The notes: generated by a model not told the origin, from the letters alone. Shown: positions 14,544-23,521, numbered from the stretch's first letter. The stretch is DNA of 46,683 nucleotides from DAOVRL01 sp964459805 (GCA_964459805.1 CAYWOD010000003.1:1-46683); one strand, 5' to 3'. Numbers and translations are program-made.

Positions 14544-16523
14544 ATGGGAACCCTCGATATACAAGAGGTTTTTGCCCCTGGAGGGGTGCTTTCACAATCC
14601 TTGAGAGGCTTCGAGCGCCGGGGCCAGCAGGTTGAGATGGCCGGTGTCGTTAGTGCGGCGCTTCGGGAAGGCAGGCGTCTGGCAGTTGAGGCGGGCACGG
14701 GGGTCGGCAAGAGCTTTGCATACCTTATTCCGGCGGTAGAGCTTGTCGGTCGGCGAGCGGGCAAGGTTCTTATCAGCACCTATACAATCACTCTCCAGGA
14801 GCAGTTAATCAATATAGACATTCCATTTCTCTCGGATTGTCTGGGTTGTACGTTTTCGGCGGTCTTGGCGAAGGGCAGGAGTAATTATCTGTGCAAGCGT
14901 CGGCTTGAATTTGCGCTGCGCAAACAGAGATTGCTGTTTGATCAATTCGGCCCGGAACTTGCAAAGATAAGAGACTGGGCCGGTGAAACTAAAGATGGTT
15001 CATTGAGCGACGTCGGGTTTGTGCCGAGCAGCATTCTCTGGGATGCGGTCAACAGCGAGCACGGCAACTGCCGAGGGCGTAGATGTTCGCACTTTCAAAA
15101 ATGCTTCTACCGGCGGGCCAGGCGCCGCGCAGACTCCGCCGATATTATTGTCGCAAATCACGCACTGATGTTCAGCGACCTCGTACTAAAAGAACAAAAG
15201 GTCTCCTTATTGCCGGACTATCAATATGTAATCATCGATGAGGCGCAGAATATCGAGCATGTGGCCGAAGACCACTTCGGGATAAACATCAGCAATCGCA
15301 GAATTGAATTTCTGCTCGCCAGACTTTACAATTCGAGGACGCATAAAGGGCTTTTGGCGTATATGGCTGCCGGCGCAAATGCCGAGAAAGCAATCGATAT
15401 GGTCGGCCGAATTGACAGAGAGGCGAGGGGATTCTTCAGGCGGGTTCGCACCTGGTATGAACAGACAAGACACGAGAACAACGGCAGATGTTATGCACAT
15501 TTTCTCGATGATACACTTTCGGGGCATCTTAAGAATCTGCGAGCGGAACTTGCGAAACTTGCAAAAGGCGTCCAAGACGACGATGAGAAGCTCGAGATCC
15601 TGCGGTTTGTTGATAGATGTCAGGGGCTGGTCGCCGAGTTGAATTCATTCTTTATGCAGGAAGGCCGCGATCACGTCTATTGGGTTGAGGCCGGCACCGC
15701 CAGAAAGGCAACGATTCGCCTTAGAAGCGCCCCGGTGAACGTCGGGCCGGATGTCAGCAGGTGCCTCTTCGAGAGGTACAAATCGGTGATATTGACAAGT
15801 GCGACGCTCAGCAGCGGCTCGGCCTCGCAGCAAGGCGGCTTTGAATTCTTCGCCGGGCGGATCGGCTTGGAAGATTTTGATGCCCTCAAACTCGGCTCGC
15901 CCTTCGATTACAAGACGAACGTTACGATCTATATCGAAAAGGACCTGCCCAATCCGAACGAGCCGACCTTTGTCGAAGCCGCCGCCGAAGCAATGAAGAA
16001 ATACATCCTCCAGACAAACGGAAAAGCGTTCGTGCTCTTTACCAGCTACGAGATGCTCGAAAAGATGGCCCGGATGATGGCCGAGTGGTGCGCGAATAAC
16101 GGCATCGAGCTTTTGCAGCAGGGCAAATCCTTCGACAGGAGCACGCTTTTGAAACGATTCAAATCCCACAGCGGCACCAAAGGCGACTGCGTGCTGTTCG
16201 GCACCGACAGTTTCTGGCAGGGAGTTGACGTCCGGGGCCAGGCCCTTAGCAACGTCATCATCGCTCGGTTGCCATTCGCAGTCCCCGATAAGCCGCTGCT
16301 GGCCGGACGCCTGGAGCAGATAAAGGAGCAGGGAGGCAATCCCTTCCCTGACTATCAGCTCCCCTCGGCAATCATCAAGTTCAAGCAGGGCTTCGGCCGA
16401 CTAATCCGCAGCAAAACCGACACCGGCATCGTAGTAATCCTCGACTCCCGCATTATCCAAAAACGCTACGGCCAACAGTTCCTCACCGCAATCCCCAAAT
16501 GCAAAACCAGAATCGTCCCCTAA
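14544..16523 (+). CDS. dinG: DinG/XPD-family ATP-dependent DNA helicase with Fe-S cluster
   Basis: A 5'-3' superfamily 2 helicase; this family acts in DNA repair and at replication-transcription conflicts. 659 residues. Seen: Walker A EAGTGVGKSFA (~49-59), four cysteines for a 4Fe-4S cluster (117, 176, 181, 187), VANHALMFSDL, the Walker B variant DEAQ (232-235, in place of DEAH), and C-terminal motifs VILTSATLSSG, FGTDSFWQGVDV and FKQGFGRLIRS. No exonuclease domain is present. It is convergent with dnaA, with 37 bases between the stops. The family assignment is firm; choosing DinG over YoaA cannot be settled from sequence. Confidence 0.92.
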   Translation: MGTLDIQEVFAPGGVLSQSLRGFERRGQQVEMAGVVSAALREGRRLAVEAGTGVGKSFAYLIPAVELVGRRAGKVLISTYTITLQEQLINIDIPFLSDCLGCTFSAVLAKGRSNYLCKRRLEFALRKQRLLFDQFGPELAKIRDWAGETKDGSLSDVGFVPSSILWDAVNSEHGNCRGRRCSHFQKCFYRRARRRADSADIIVANHALMFSDLVLKEQKVSLLPDYQYVIIDEAQNIEHVAEDHFGINISNRRIEFLLARLYNSRTHKGLLAYMAAGANAEKAIDMVGRIDREARGFFRRVRTWYEQTRHENNGRCYAHFLDDTLSGHLKNLRAELAKLAKGVQDDDEKLEILRFVDRCQGLVAELNSFFMQEGRDHVYWVEAGTARKATIRLRSAPVNVGPDVSRCLFERYKSVILTSATLSSGSASQQGGFEFFAGRIGLEDFDALKLGSPFDYKTNVTIYIEKDLPNPNEPTFVEAAAEAMKKYILQTNGKAFVLFTSYEMLEKMARMMAEWCANNGIELLQQGKSFDRSTLLKRFKSHSGTKGDCVLFGTDSFWQGVDVRGQALSNVIIARLPFAVPDKPLLAGRLEQIKEQGGNPFPDYQLPSAIIKFKQGFGRLIRSKTDTGIVVILDSRIIQKRYGQQFLTAIPKCKTRIVP

Positions 16524-16560
16524 CAAAATGTAATCTAAAGCATATCTGCTGAGTCAGTTG

Positions 16561-18039
16561 TCAAATACTGGCTTCGAGCTGGGTAAGCACGGCTTTGGCC
16601 TTGGCGATTTTGTTACCTGTCGGGCCCTGCCAGTGAAGCTCTGCATTTTGCTTGAGCAGGCCTTCGATTTTTTTACAGGCCAAAAGTACGGTGGCGTGAT
16701 TCTTGTTGCCCATAAACCTTCCGACTTCCGAGGAGGACATCTTTGTATGTTTTCGGGTCAAGTACATACTGAAATGTCGGGCGAGGGCAACAGTCCTGCC
16801 CTTTTTGGATGAGTGGATATTAGCCGGGGTTATTCCGAAATATGTAGCGACGGCGGATTCGATGTCGGATATGTGCACAATGGGGTCCGTTCTGGCGAGG
16901 TGCTCGGCCAGGACAGCTTTGGCCATCGCCAGGTTGATTTTCTGATTCTGCAGTGAGGCAAAGGCAATCAGCTTCAGCAGAGCGCCTTCCAATTCGCGCA
17001 CGTTGGTCCGCAGATTTTCGGCGATGTACTTAATTACGCTTTCAGGGAAGTGATTCGTTGATGTGCCGGCCTGCAACTTGCCGCCGAACGATCTTGCCGT
17101 CATAGCCACTGCGTATTGTCGGCAGATTTCGCAGCGAGTGTGGAAATCCGGGGTCTCGATCTTGACGACCATTCCCGAGACGAACCTGTTGACCAGTTTT
17201 TCCGAGAGCTGCCCTATCATTTTCGGGTGAGCGTCGGACGCCAGAACAACCTGTTTTCCCGCCAAATTGATAGTATTGAAGGTATGGAGGAATTCCTCCT
17301 GGGTTGAGGGCTTGCTTGCCAGGAAGTGAATATCATCGATGGCGAGCAAATCGGTCTGTCGCATTCGGCGTCTGAATGTCTCGAGCTTTTTGAGCTTCAA
17401 GGCCAGAATAAACTGATTGGCAAACTCCTCCGCTGAGAGATACATCCAGTTGATTTGAGGGCGTTTCTTGGCAATTGCATTGCATATCCCCTGCAGCAGA
17501 TGTGTTTTTCCGACGCCGTATCCGCCGTGAATAAAGAACGGATTAAAAGGACTTTTCTCCTCATTAACGACGACCTTGGTGGCATTGTAGGCCAGCTCAT
17601 TCGATGAGCCGACAACGAAGGTGTCGAGATTGAATTTGAGGTTTTTCTTTGAAGAGAGCTTCGCCTTGCCTCTGTAGTCTCTGCGAAATCTGGAGCGATT
17701 GCGAGCTTTTTCCACGAGTTGTGCCTGGGAATCGAGTTGAGTTCTCCTCTGATGGTCGGAAAGCTCAGGGTCGATGGTGATGGTAATCTTCGCGCCGGCA
17801 CCGGTAACCTCATGGACGGCCTGGCTGATTTCATTGAGGAAATGGTTCTCAATCCAGCTCGCTATGAAAAGGTTTGGCACGCCGACTTTGAGGTATCCAC
17901 CTGCAAGTGTGAGCCTGGTCGAATTCTTGAACCAGATTCGAAACTTCTGCGGCCCGACTTTCTCTGCCAGAGCTTCGTTAATAGCACCAACTTGTGACCC
18001 CGCTATTCGGGCGGCCTCATCCGTGATCGTGCCCTGCAT
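16561..18039 (-). CDS. dnaA: Chromosomal replication initiator DnaA
   Basis: ATP-dependent initiator that binds DnaA boxes and opens the origin. 492 residues with an N-terminal domain I (LAEKVGPQKFRIWFKNSTRL), the AAA+ core with Walker A GGYGVGKTHLLQG and Walker B LLAIDDIHFL, and a C-terminal box-binding helix-turn-helix (SSSEVGRFMGNKNHATVLL). The linker is basic (RNRSRFRRDYRGKAKLSSKKN). Upstream lies a 479-base gene-free stretch with four TTNTNCACA matches, which suggests autoregulation or an origin. dnaN, recF and gyrB are not adjacent, so the classic dnaA operon is broken up here. Confidence 0.96.
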   Translation of the reverse strand: MQGTITDEAARIAGSQVGAINEALAEKVGPQKFRIWFKNSTRLTLAGGYLKVGVPNLFIASWIENHFLNEISQAVHEVTGAGAKITITIDPELSDHQRRTQLDSQAQLVEKARNRSRFRRDYRGKAKLSSKKNLKFNLDTFVVGSSNELAYNATKVVVNEEKSPFNPFFIHGGYGVGKTHLLQGICNAIAKKRPQINWMYLSAEEFANQFILALKLKKLETFRRRMRQTDLLAIDDIHFLASKPSTQEEFLHTFNTINLAGKQVVLASDAHPKMIGQLSEKLVNRFVSGMVVKIETPDFHTRCEICRQYAVAMTARSFGGKLQAGTSTNHFPESVIKYIAENLRTNVRELEGALLKLIAFASLQNQKINLAMAKAVLAEHLARTDPIVHISDIESAVATYFGITPANIHSSKKGRTVALARHFSMYLTRKHTKMSSSEVGRFMGNKNHATVLLACKKIEGLLKQNAELHWQGPTGNKIAKAKAVLTQLEASI

Positions 18040-18518
18040 TGCTATTCTCCCCTGCTAAGGATTCGTATTTTCGAGATTCCACTTTGTAACAAGACTTTTG
18101 CAAAACTCCAGTCTGCAATAGACAACAAAACGAGAACCCAATTCTCCAATACAACTTATACTCGTAAGATAGTTATTATTGAGGAACGAGAAGACAAATC
18201 AATTGTGTTTCGCAGAATTTCTTTTCCACATATAAAAGGTTATTGTCAGTATTGGTTTTACGCAGGAAAAAAAATTGTTCTTCACAGGTTTTGCACATCG
18301 CAAAGCCGTTTTGTGGAAAAGCGGTGGATTGCATTTGACCTGTTCATTTGAGCGGCTCCTAAGAAAGCAGCCGGTTTTTGTAGTCTGAGGATTGAGATTG
18401 CCGCAGTCGCTGCGCTCCTTTGCAATGACATAATCTGGCTATTTCCCCTTATATGCAATCCGGAGAATCAAGTAAGGTGCTCACAATGACGAGCGAGCGA
18501 ACCAAACGTTAGAGGCTG
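18040..18518. other. dnaA upstream region with DnaA-box cluster (candidate oriC or autoregulatory region)
   Basis: No gene is seen. Four matches to TTNTNCACA lie within 99 bases: TTTTCCACA (18222-18230, +), TTCTTCACA (18278-18286, +), TTTTGCACA (18289-18297, +) and TGTGGAAAA (18312-18320, the same box on the minus strand). AT-rich sequence at ~18150-18190 and 18228-18275 could serve as an unwinding element. The right end holds a REP-like repeat. Flanking genes read toward dnaA from both sides, which is not the pattern usually seen around an origin, so autoregulation of dnaA is the main alternative. Confidence 0.5.
18391..18430. repeat. REP-like intergenic repeat
   Basis: A sequence of the dispersed type that ends in GCAATGACA contains the imperfect palindrome core GCAGTCGCTGCGC. 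Similar TTCGCTGCGCCGGCAATGAC occurs at 36235-36254. Such units usually sit between genes as extragenic palindromes. Confidence 0.5.
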
Positions 18519-19991
18519 CTATTTTCGTGTGATAACTGCAACGTAGCCGCCATCGTGGTCGAATGTTATTGGCTTTTCCTCACGGGTTGGGTCCTGGCCA
18601 AGATTCTCGGATGAGGGAAGGATGAGCCTTTCGGAATCGAGCTCGAAGTTGCGATTCTGCTGCAGGAATTTTCTTATAAGGTCGCCGTTCTCGCACTTTT
18701 GGATGCTGCATGTGCTGTAGCAGATTCTTCCCCGGGGCTTAATCATTGGTGCGGCTGTGCGAAGCAATTGGCTCTGTATTGCGGTCAGCTCTTCTACTGT
18801 GTTGGGATTGAGGCGGTAGCGGAGTTCGATGCGTCTGGCCAGTACGCCGGTGTTCGAGCAGGGTACATCCAGCAGGATCGCATCGAAAAGGCCGAGATTG
18901 ACTACGCGGCTTTCGATATCCTCATAGGTGACAATTCTAACGCTTTTTATGCCAAGCCGGGCGGTGTTTTCTTCGACTTTTTTCAGACGCTCGGCATTGA
19001 TGTCGGTGGCGATAATCTCTGCCGAGTCGCCGGTGGTTTCGGCCAACTGCGTTGTTTTTGTGCCCGGCGCGGCGCAGAGGTCGAGTATTTTCCAGCTTGG
19101 CTGTGGGTTGAGCATCCTTACGGCTTGCGAAGCGGTGAGGTCCTGGACGGTAAACAGCCCATCAGCAAAGCCGGGAAGCTGCGTTACGGCGGCGGCACCG
19201 GTGATTTTTATCATCCTCGATTCTCTATGCTTGATGCTCCGTGCTCGAAGCTTGATGCTTGGTGCTCGTCGGGTGTCGGGAGGAACTATTTCAAAGTCGA
19301 TATCCGCCCGGCGGAGCCTTTGTGCTAATTGATGTGTGTTTGTTTTGAGAGAGTTTGGCCTGACATAGATACGCGGTCTGCGATTGGATGCAAAGCAGAT
19401 ATGTTGGGTTCGTTCGAATCCGAATTCTCCGAGCCAATGGGTTATGAGCCATTTCGGCAGCGAGAAGGCGGCGCTTAGATAATCAGCCGGGGAATTCGCA
19501 GGGTCCGGCAGCAGGCAAGTGTCAAATGCGCAGCCGGTCGCCGGGGTTTGGGGAAGCGTGGTTCCGGCGTCGGTATCGATAAGCCGGATTTGGCGATTGG
19601 CTATGTGCCTTGTGATTTGCCGCAGGACGGCATTTACAAAGCCGGACTGCTTTTTGTCTGCGAGTGTTTTGGCATTCTCGACGGCTTCGTTGACAATTGA
19701 ATAGTCCGGAGTTTGGGGCCTGTAGATAAGCTCATAGGCGGCGAGGCGGATGATATTGAGCAGCTTTGCCGGTATCCTCTCGGTTGGACGGGAGGAAAAT
19801 GCAACGATCACTGTATCGATGGCGCGGCGATTTCTTATCGCGCCGAAGACGAGATCGGTGGCCCGTTGTTTCTCGCCGGTTTGGTCGAGGAGGTTGTTCA
19901 GGATTGGCCCGGCGTAATTTCGCTTGAGGTCAAATTGATTGAGAACCTCAACTGCGAGAGTGCGTGCAGATTTTGATTTCCCGTGAGGCAT
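18519..19991 (-). CDS. rsmB: 16S rRNA (cytosine-967-C5)-methyltransferase RsmB
   Basis: Methylates C967 of 16S rRNA. 490 residues, longer than the usual ~430-450. N-terminal NusB-like RNA-binding domain (~1-140; ATDLVFGAIRNRRAIDTVI, RLAAYELIYR), then a Rossmann methyltransferase with LDLCAAPGTKT (SAM motif I) and the two catalytic-site cysteines in LLDVPCSNTG and CYSTCSI. Residues ~240-256 (APSIKLRARSIKHRESRM) are encoded by an in-frame heptamer array and explain part of the extra length. It is followed upstream by fmt only 3 bases away, forming the order def, fmt, rsmB on the minus strand. Confidence 0.95.
   Translation of the reverse strand: MPHGKSKSARTLAVEVLNQFDLKRNYAGPILNNLLDQTGEKQRATDLVFGAIRNRRAIDTVIVAFSSRPTERIPAKLLNIIRLAAYELIYRPQTPDYSIVNEAVENAKTLADKKQSGFVNAVLRQITRHIANRQIRLIDTDAGTTLPQTPATGCAFDTCLLPDPANSPADYLSAAFSLPKWLITHWLGEFGFERTQHICFASNRRPRIYVRPNSLKTNTHQLAQRLRRADIDFEIVPPDTRRAPSIKLRARSIKHRESRMIKITGAAAVTQLPGFADGLFTVQDLTASQAVRMLNPQPSWKILDLCAAPGTKTTQLAETTGDSAEIIATDINAERLKKVEENTARLGIKSVRIVTYEDIESRVVNLGLFDAILLDVPCSNTGVLARRIELRYRLNPNTVEELTAIQSQLLRTAAPMIKPRGRICYSTCSIQKCENGDLIRKFLQQNRNFELDSERLILPSSENLGQDPTREEKPITFDHDGGYVAVITRK
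19224..19272 (-). repeat. In-frame tandem heptamer repeat inside rsmB
   Basis: Seven consecutive 7-bp units, mostly of the plus-strand type TTGATGC/TCNNTGC, run from 19224 to 19272; TTGATGC occurs at 19231-19237 and 19252-19258. The phase is kept throughout and the array is translated as a basic insert between the two RsmB domains. Confidence 0.85.
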
Positions 19992-19994
19992 ATT

Positions 19995-20948
19995 CTATTT
20001 ATCGATCTTGACAAACATATCGCCGAGCTGCGTGTGTCGGCCGTTGACGAAGGCCTTGAAGTTCATAAGAGGAGAGCCTGCCGGCTTTATCTTAGTTATT
20101 TTCAATGCGTCCTTGCCACACACCACATTCAAGAACTGGAAGACAGTGCCGGGCTCTACGAGAGGCTGAATGGGGAGTTTGACTACCTGGGCGCCGCCGA
20201 TGGTCACTCGCACCGATTTGCCTGTTTTCTTGGACACATATTCCGTTGAGGCGCCGGGCCAGGGCCAGAAGCCGCGTATCTTTCTTTCCAAGGTGTCGGC
20301 CGGTTCGGTGAAGTCCAGGAAGCCGTCCGATTTCTTGAGCTTCGGTGCAAAGGTGGCTTTGGAATGGTCCTGGTTGGTATAAACAGCGGTGCCGTCGGCG
20401 ATTTTGTCCAGCGTTTCGAGCAACAACGGAGCGGCCAGTTGTGCCAGCCTGTCGTGGAGCCGGCCGGCTGTTTCGTCCGCTTCAATGTCTGTTTTTGACT
20501 GTGCCAGGATTTGGCCTGCGTCCATTTTTTCGGCGAGGGTGATAATGCTGATGCCGGTTTGCGTTTCTCCGTTGATTATCGCCCAGTTAATTGGTGCAGC
20601 CCCTCGGTATTTCGGGAGCAGGGATGCGTGGACATTTATCGCAGCTTTGGGGGGGAGGCTTATCAATTCGGGTCCGATTTTCTGGCCGAACGCAATTACG
20701 ACAATCACATCCGGCTCGCAGTCCGCAATTCTCTCTATGATTTGCGGGGCATTTGCGTCGTCCGTTTCAACATACTGTATCGAGTGGGTGCTCGCCCACT
20801 GGGCAACGGGTGTTGGCTTCGGCTTTCTGCCCCTGCCGGCCGGGTTTGGAGGTTGGGTAACGACAAATGGAATACTGTGATTTGACCGGACCAGGGCACT
20901 GAGGCATTCAAGGCCGAATTGGCCACTGCCGAGATATACTATTTTCAT
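19995..20948 (-). CDS. fmt: Methionyl-tRNA formyltransferase
   Basis: Formylates initiator Met-tRNA with 10-formyl-tetrahydrofolate. 317 residues: MKIVYLGSGQFGLECLSALV at the start, VTQPPNPAGRGRKPKPTPV, the catalytic HASLLPKYRGAAPINWAI, and GISIITLAEKMDAGQIL. The C-terminal tRNA-binding barrel follows (RKIRGFWPWPGASTEYV). It lies between def and rsmB on the same strand, as in many bacteria. The gap to def (179 bases) holds a REP-like repeat, so fmt may have its own promoter. Confidence 0.97.
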   Translation of the reverse strand: MKIVYLGSGQFGLECLSALVRSNHSIPFVVTQPPNPAGRGRKPKPTPVAQWASTHSIQYVETDDANAPQIIERIADCEPDVIVVIAFGQKIGPELISLPPKAAINVHASLLPKYRGAAPINWAIINGETQTGISIITLAEKMDAGQILAQSKTDIEADETAGRLHDRLAQLAAPLLLETLDKIADGTAVYTNQDHSKATFAPKLKKSDGFLDFTEPADTLERKIRGFWPWPGASTEYVSKKTGKSVRVTIGGAQVVKLPIQPLVEPGTVFQFLNVVCGKDALKITKIKPAGSPLMNFKAFVNGRHTQLGDMFVKIDK

Positions 20949-21023
20949 TGTCTATCCTGAAGAGTGTAAGCTATCTGGAGCAAGTGCTCAGCCAATAGGG
21001 TTGCTATCTTTGTCGCTGAGAAA

Positions 21024-21050
21024 CTGGATTCCTGCTTTCGCAGGAATGAC
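21024..21050. repeat. REP-like palindromic repeat
   Basis: The palindrome GATTCCTGCTTTCGCAGGAA (21027-21046) ends in TGAC. Near-identical copies lie at 37096-37119 and a relative at 31217-31240. It sits between def and fmt. Confidence 0.7.
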
Positions 21051-21127
21051 ATTAGGATTGGTGTCTGTTGATCATCTAAGAATTTTGTCATAGTAGCCTA
21101 CAAAGCGCAACGCAATGGCTCGTGCAC

Positions 21128-21649
21128 TTATGATTTGTTTTGTTCTGCAAGTTTTTTGAGCTGTCTTCGATGCGCAATTCTGGCGACCTGGCCCATACGA
21201 TTGACGATAGTCATTCCTTCGATGTGGTCGTACTCGTGCTGGAGGGCCCTTGCGTAGAGTCCTTCGGCCTGTTCGGTGAACTCGTTGCCGTCGAGGTCTG
21301 TGGCGGAGACTTCGCACTTTTTGTATCTTGGGATTTTCGTGTAAACTCCGGGCACCGACAGGCATCCTTCGTCTATCGCGTCGAGGTCTCCGGCCGGTGT
21401 AACTGTTGGGTTTATATAAACTCTGATGTTCTCTGCGGTTCCATCGAGCGATATGATGAAAAGCCTCAGCGGCACTCCCACCTGAGGGGCGGCCAGGCCG
21501 ATACCCTTGTTATGCAGCATAATGTCGGTCATTTTCTCGATGAAGCGGCGGATATTGTCGTTGATTTTTTCAACCGGCTCGGCACGCCCGGCTAAAACCG
21601 GGGCCGGATAACGCGCGATTCGACATTTCTCAATATCAATACTTGACAT
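21128..21649 (-). CDS. def: Peptide deformylase
   Basis: Removes the formyl group from nascent N-termini, using a metal ion. 173 residues with the three family motifs: GIGLAAPQVG, EGCLSVPG (metal-ligand Cys) and QHEYDHIEG (two ligand His and the catalytic Glu). It pairs functionally with fmt just downstream on the same strand. The start ATG 21649 (MSSIDIEKCRIARYPAPVL) is standard. The putative defence genes lie immediately upstream but are 18 bases apart and differ in base composition. Confidence 0.97.
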   Translation of the reverse strand: MSSIDIEKCRIARYPAPVLAGRAEPVEKINDNIRRFIEKMTDIMLHNKGIGLAAPQVGVPLRLFIISLDGTAENIRVYINPTVTPAGDLDAIDEGCLSVPGVYTKIPRYKKCEVSATDLDGNEFTEQAEGLYARALQHEYDHIEGMTIVNRMGQVARIAHRRQLKKLAEQNKS

Positions 21650-21666
21650 GTAGATATCTCTATCAA

Positions 21667-22197
21667 TCAGGTCACTGATATCTTCTTCATAAAATGAGCG
21701 AACGATCTGTTCTTTTGCTTGGCTGTTTTCACAGAGAACCTCTTGAGCACTTCAATCATGAAATCAATCCGTGAGTCAAATTTCGAAGGGATCATACTGT
21801 TGAACTGCTCTTTGGTAACGTCGTCCGTACTTGCGAGAGGACGAATCCCAAGGTCTTTGCAGCTATTATCGTCCAATCCCGCAAGATACCACCCCTCTAT
21901 CTCTTTTACGACGACAACAACATTATCCTGATCCAACCTTTCTCCGTAGTTCCTGCGGAGAGCCGACTTCTTGGCAGTTACACAGGGTGAGCGGTTAATA
22001 TCAGCCAAGAAGAAATAGGAGCCGTTCATGCTCCGGACAGAATCCAGAAAATTGCGTATTCGTTTCTTCGTCTTTTGCCTGTACTTCCATGGTGGATGGA
22101 CACAATCACAACTCTTTTCGAGCACAGACTTTATCTTTTGGAGGAACCTTTCATCGTCATTTCCCTCCACAAACATCCATAACTCGTTGTATGGCAT
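21667..22197 (-). CDS. TOPRIM-like partner protein of the AAA ATPase
   Basis: 176 residues. The N-terminus ELWMFVEGNDDERFLQKI matches the TOPRIM nucleotidyl-transferase/nuclease entry motif (Glu11-Gly12 with Asp14/Asp15). A second acidic strand, YFFLADIN (Asp66), resembles the D-x-D motif with Asn in the third position, and VVVVKEIEGWYLAG adds further acids (99, 101). The protein is small, as in families that accompany ATPases (DUF4276, DUF4435 or RloB-like). It starts 3 bases after the ATPase stop, so the two are translationally coupled. A nuclease or primase-like effector is inferred from the motif and context, and the exact family is not established. Confidence 0.65.
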   Translation of the reverse strand: MPYNELWMFVEGNDDERFLQKIKSVLEKSCDCVHPPWKYRQKTKKRIRNFLDSVRSMNGSYFFLADINRSPCVTAKKSALRRNYGERLDQDNVVVVVKEIEGWYLAGLDDNSCKDLGIRPLASTDDVTKEQFNSMIPSKFDSRIDFMIEVLKRFSVKTAKQKNRSFAHFMKKISVT

Positions 22198-22200
22198 CCT

Positions 22201-23448
22201 TTAACCCTCGAGCAGATTATCTACGTAGAGTTCATCAAGTCCCATCTCATTTTTCAGGAATATCTTGACTTCCTTTTTTTGACTTGGCCTGGAAATACTG
22301 GAGAACCCGTCTTTGTTGCGAGAAACGAGAAGTATGTTTTCCAAGTCTGCGTGCTTAACCACTTCGGGACTGTGAGTCGTGACGATGATTTGTTTCTTTT
22401 TCGACGCATCCTTCATCATATCCATAACCTTGGAGATAAGGTAAGGGTGTATATTCCTTTCAGGCTCCTCGATTATACTTAACCCCTTTTCCTCAAAGTA
22501 TAGCGCAATTAGCAAAGCACTGATGTTTACTGTTCCGTCTGAAATAAAAGATGCAGGGAAGAATACCTTCGGAAAATAACTTTCTTGCAGCTTGAACAGG
22601 AGAGACCTATCGGCAAATTTATCTGTGGATAAATCCTCCACAAACGGCAGGAGATCCTTGACTAAATTCGAGAATTTTCTTTTCTTGGCTTTGTCCTCTA
22701 CGATGCTCTTAAGGACAAGGGACAAGTTGCTTCCATCTTCTTCCAGCTCAGATTTACCGGCAACCGGGACAGCCTTTTTGGACAATTTCGGATCGAAATC
22801 ATAAATGGCTATCTCGCTGAAGGCGTCTTGGAGGGGAGGAAAGAGAAAGTACGGAGTCTGAAGTAACAGGTTTTTTGGTTGCAGTTTTTCTCCCAGAAGA
22901 AATGGAGGAAATATGTTCTTGGGCTTTATCTTCTTGTCTGGTGGTCGTTTCAAGCTGAATTTGAGAGTGCGGTTTTCATTACGGATAACTAATGCGCCGC
23001 TACCAATACTGTTACTTTCTTCAAGCTTTCTTTTGTCGGATTTGGACAAGCGAGCATAGGTCAGGGCGAAAGTCAAAGAATCTTTTTCTACTTCAAATCC
23101 CGTCCCTTTACCGTCGAACTTCAGTGCAAACTGGTAATCAAGTTCATTTACTTTGCCGATGACTGATTGGTCTAACCTGAGGGCAAATCCTGGAGCTGGG
23201 GCCACCTTTAGTTTCACTGAAAGAACCTGTGGAAAATGAATACCGAGATTTGAAAGGTACTCGGACCCTTGCAGCGAGACTGCATTGTCAAGGCCGAGAT
23301 TGGCAATGTCTCTAATAAACCTGAATATCTGTGTGAAATTTGATTTCCCGGAGGCGTTGGCGCCGATGACAACATTAAAGTTGCCGAGTTCCAACTTCAA
23401 GTCCTTGAAACTCTTGAAGTTGGATACGTGTATTTTCTTAATTGCCAT
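22201..23448 (-). CDS. RecF/OLD-type AAA ATPase (putative defence ATPase)
   Basis: 415 residues. Begins MAIKKIHVSNFKSFKDLKLE and has Walker A GANASGKSN (29-37), an ABC-like signature region ISDGTVNISALLIAL (302-316), Walker B LSIIEEPERNIHP and an H-loop TTHSPEVVKHAD. This is the SMC/RecF-like AAA_15/AAA_21 layout found in OLD, PARIS AriA, RloA and Gabija-type systems. No TOPRIM domain is fused; instead a separate TOPRIM-like gene follows after 3 bases. A strong AAAGGAGG ribosome site (23456-23463) precedes ATG 23448. The gene looks more AT-rich than its neighbours def and lptB, consistent with transfer. Confidence 0.85.
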   Translation of the reverse strand: MAIKKIHVSNFKSFKDLKLELGNFNVVIGANASGKSNFTQIFRFIRDIANLGLDNAVSLQGSEYLSNLGIHFPQVLSVKLKVAPAPGFALRLDQSVIGKVNELDYQFALKFDGKGTGFEVEKDSLTFALTYARLSKSDKRKLEESNSIGSGALVIRNENRTLKFSLKRPPDKKIKPKNIFPPFLLGEKLQPKNLLLQTPYFLFPPLQDAFSEIAIYDFDPKLSKKAVPVAGKSELEEDGSNLSLVLKSIVEDKAKKRKFSNLVKDLLPFVEDLSTDKFADRSLLFKLQESYFPKVFFPASFISDGTVNISALLIALYFEEKGLSIIEEPERNIHPYLISKVMDMMKDASKKKQIIVTTHSPEVVKHADLENILLVSRNKDGFSSISRPSQKKEVKIFLKNEMGLDELYVDNLLEG

Positions 23449-23492
23449 GGTTTGACCTCCTTTGAGATCGATATTTCATTTGTCGCACCACC

Positions 23493-23521
23493 ATTTAGGA
23501 TAGTCGCATCGTTTCTGTCAA
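23493..23521 (-). promoter_or_regulatory. Possible promoter of the ATPase/TOPRIM operon
   Basis: On the minus strand a perfect TTGACA (23516-23521) is followed after 17 bases by CTAAAT (23493-23498), a poor -10 match. It lies about 45 bases upstream of the ATPase start. Confidence 0.3.
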
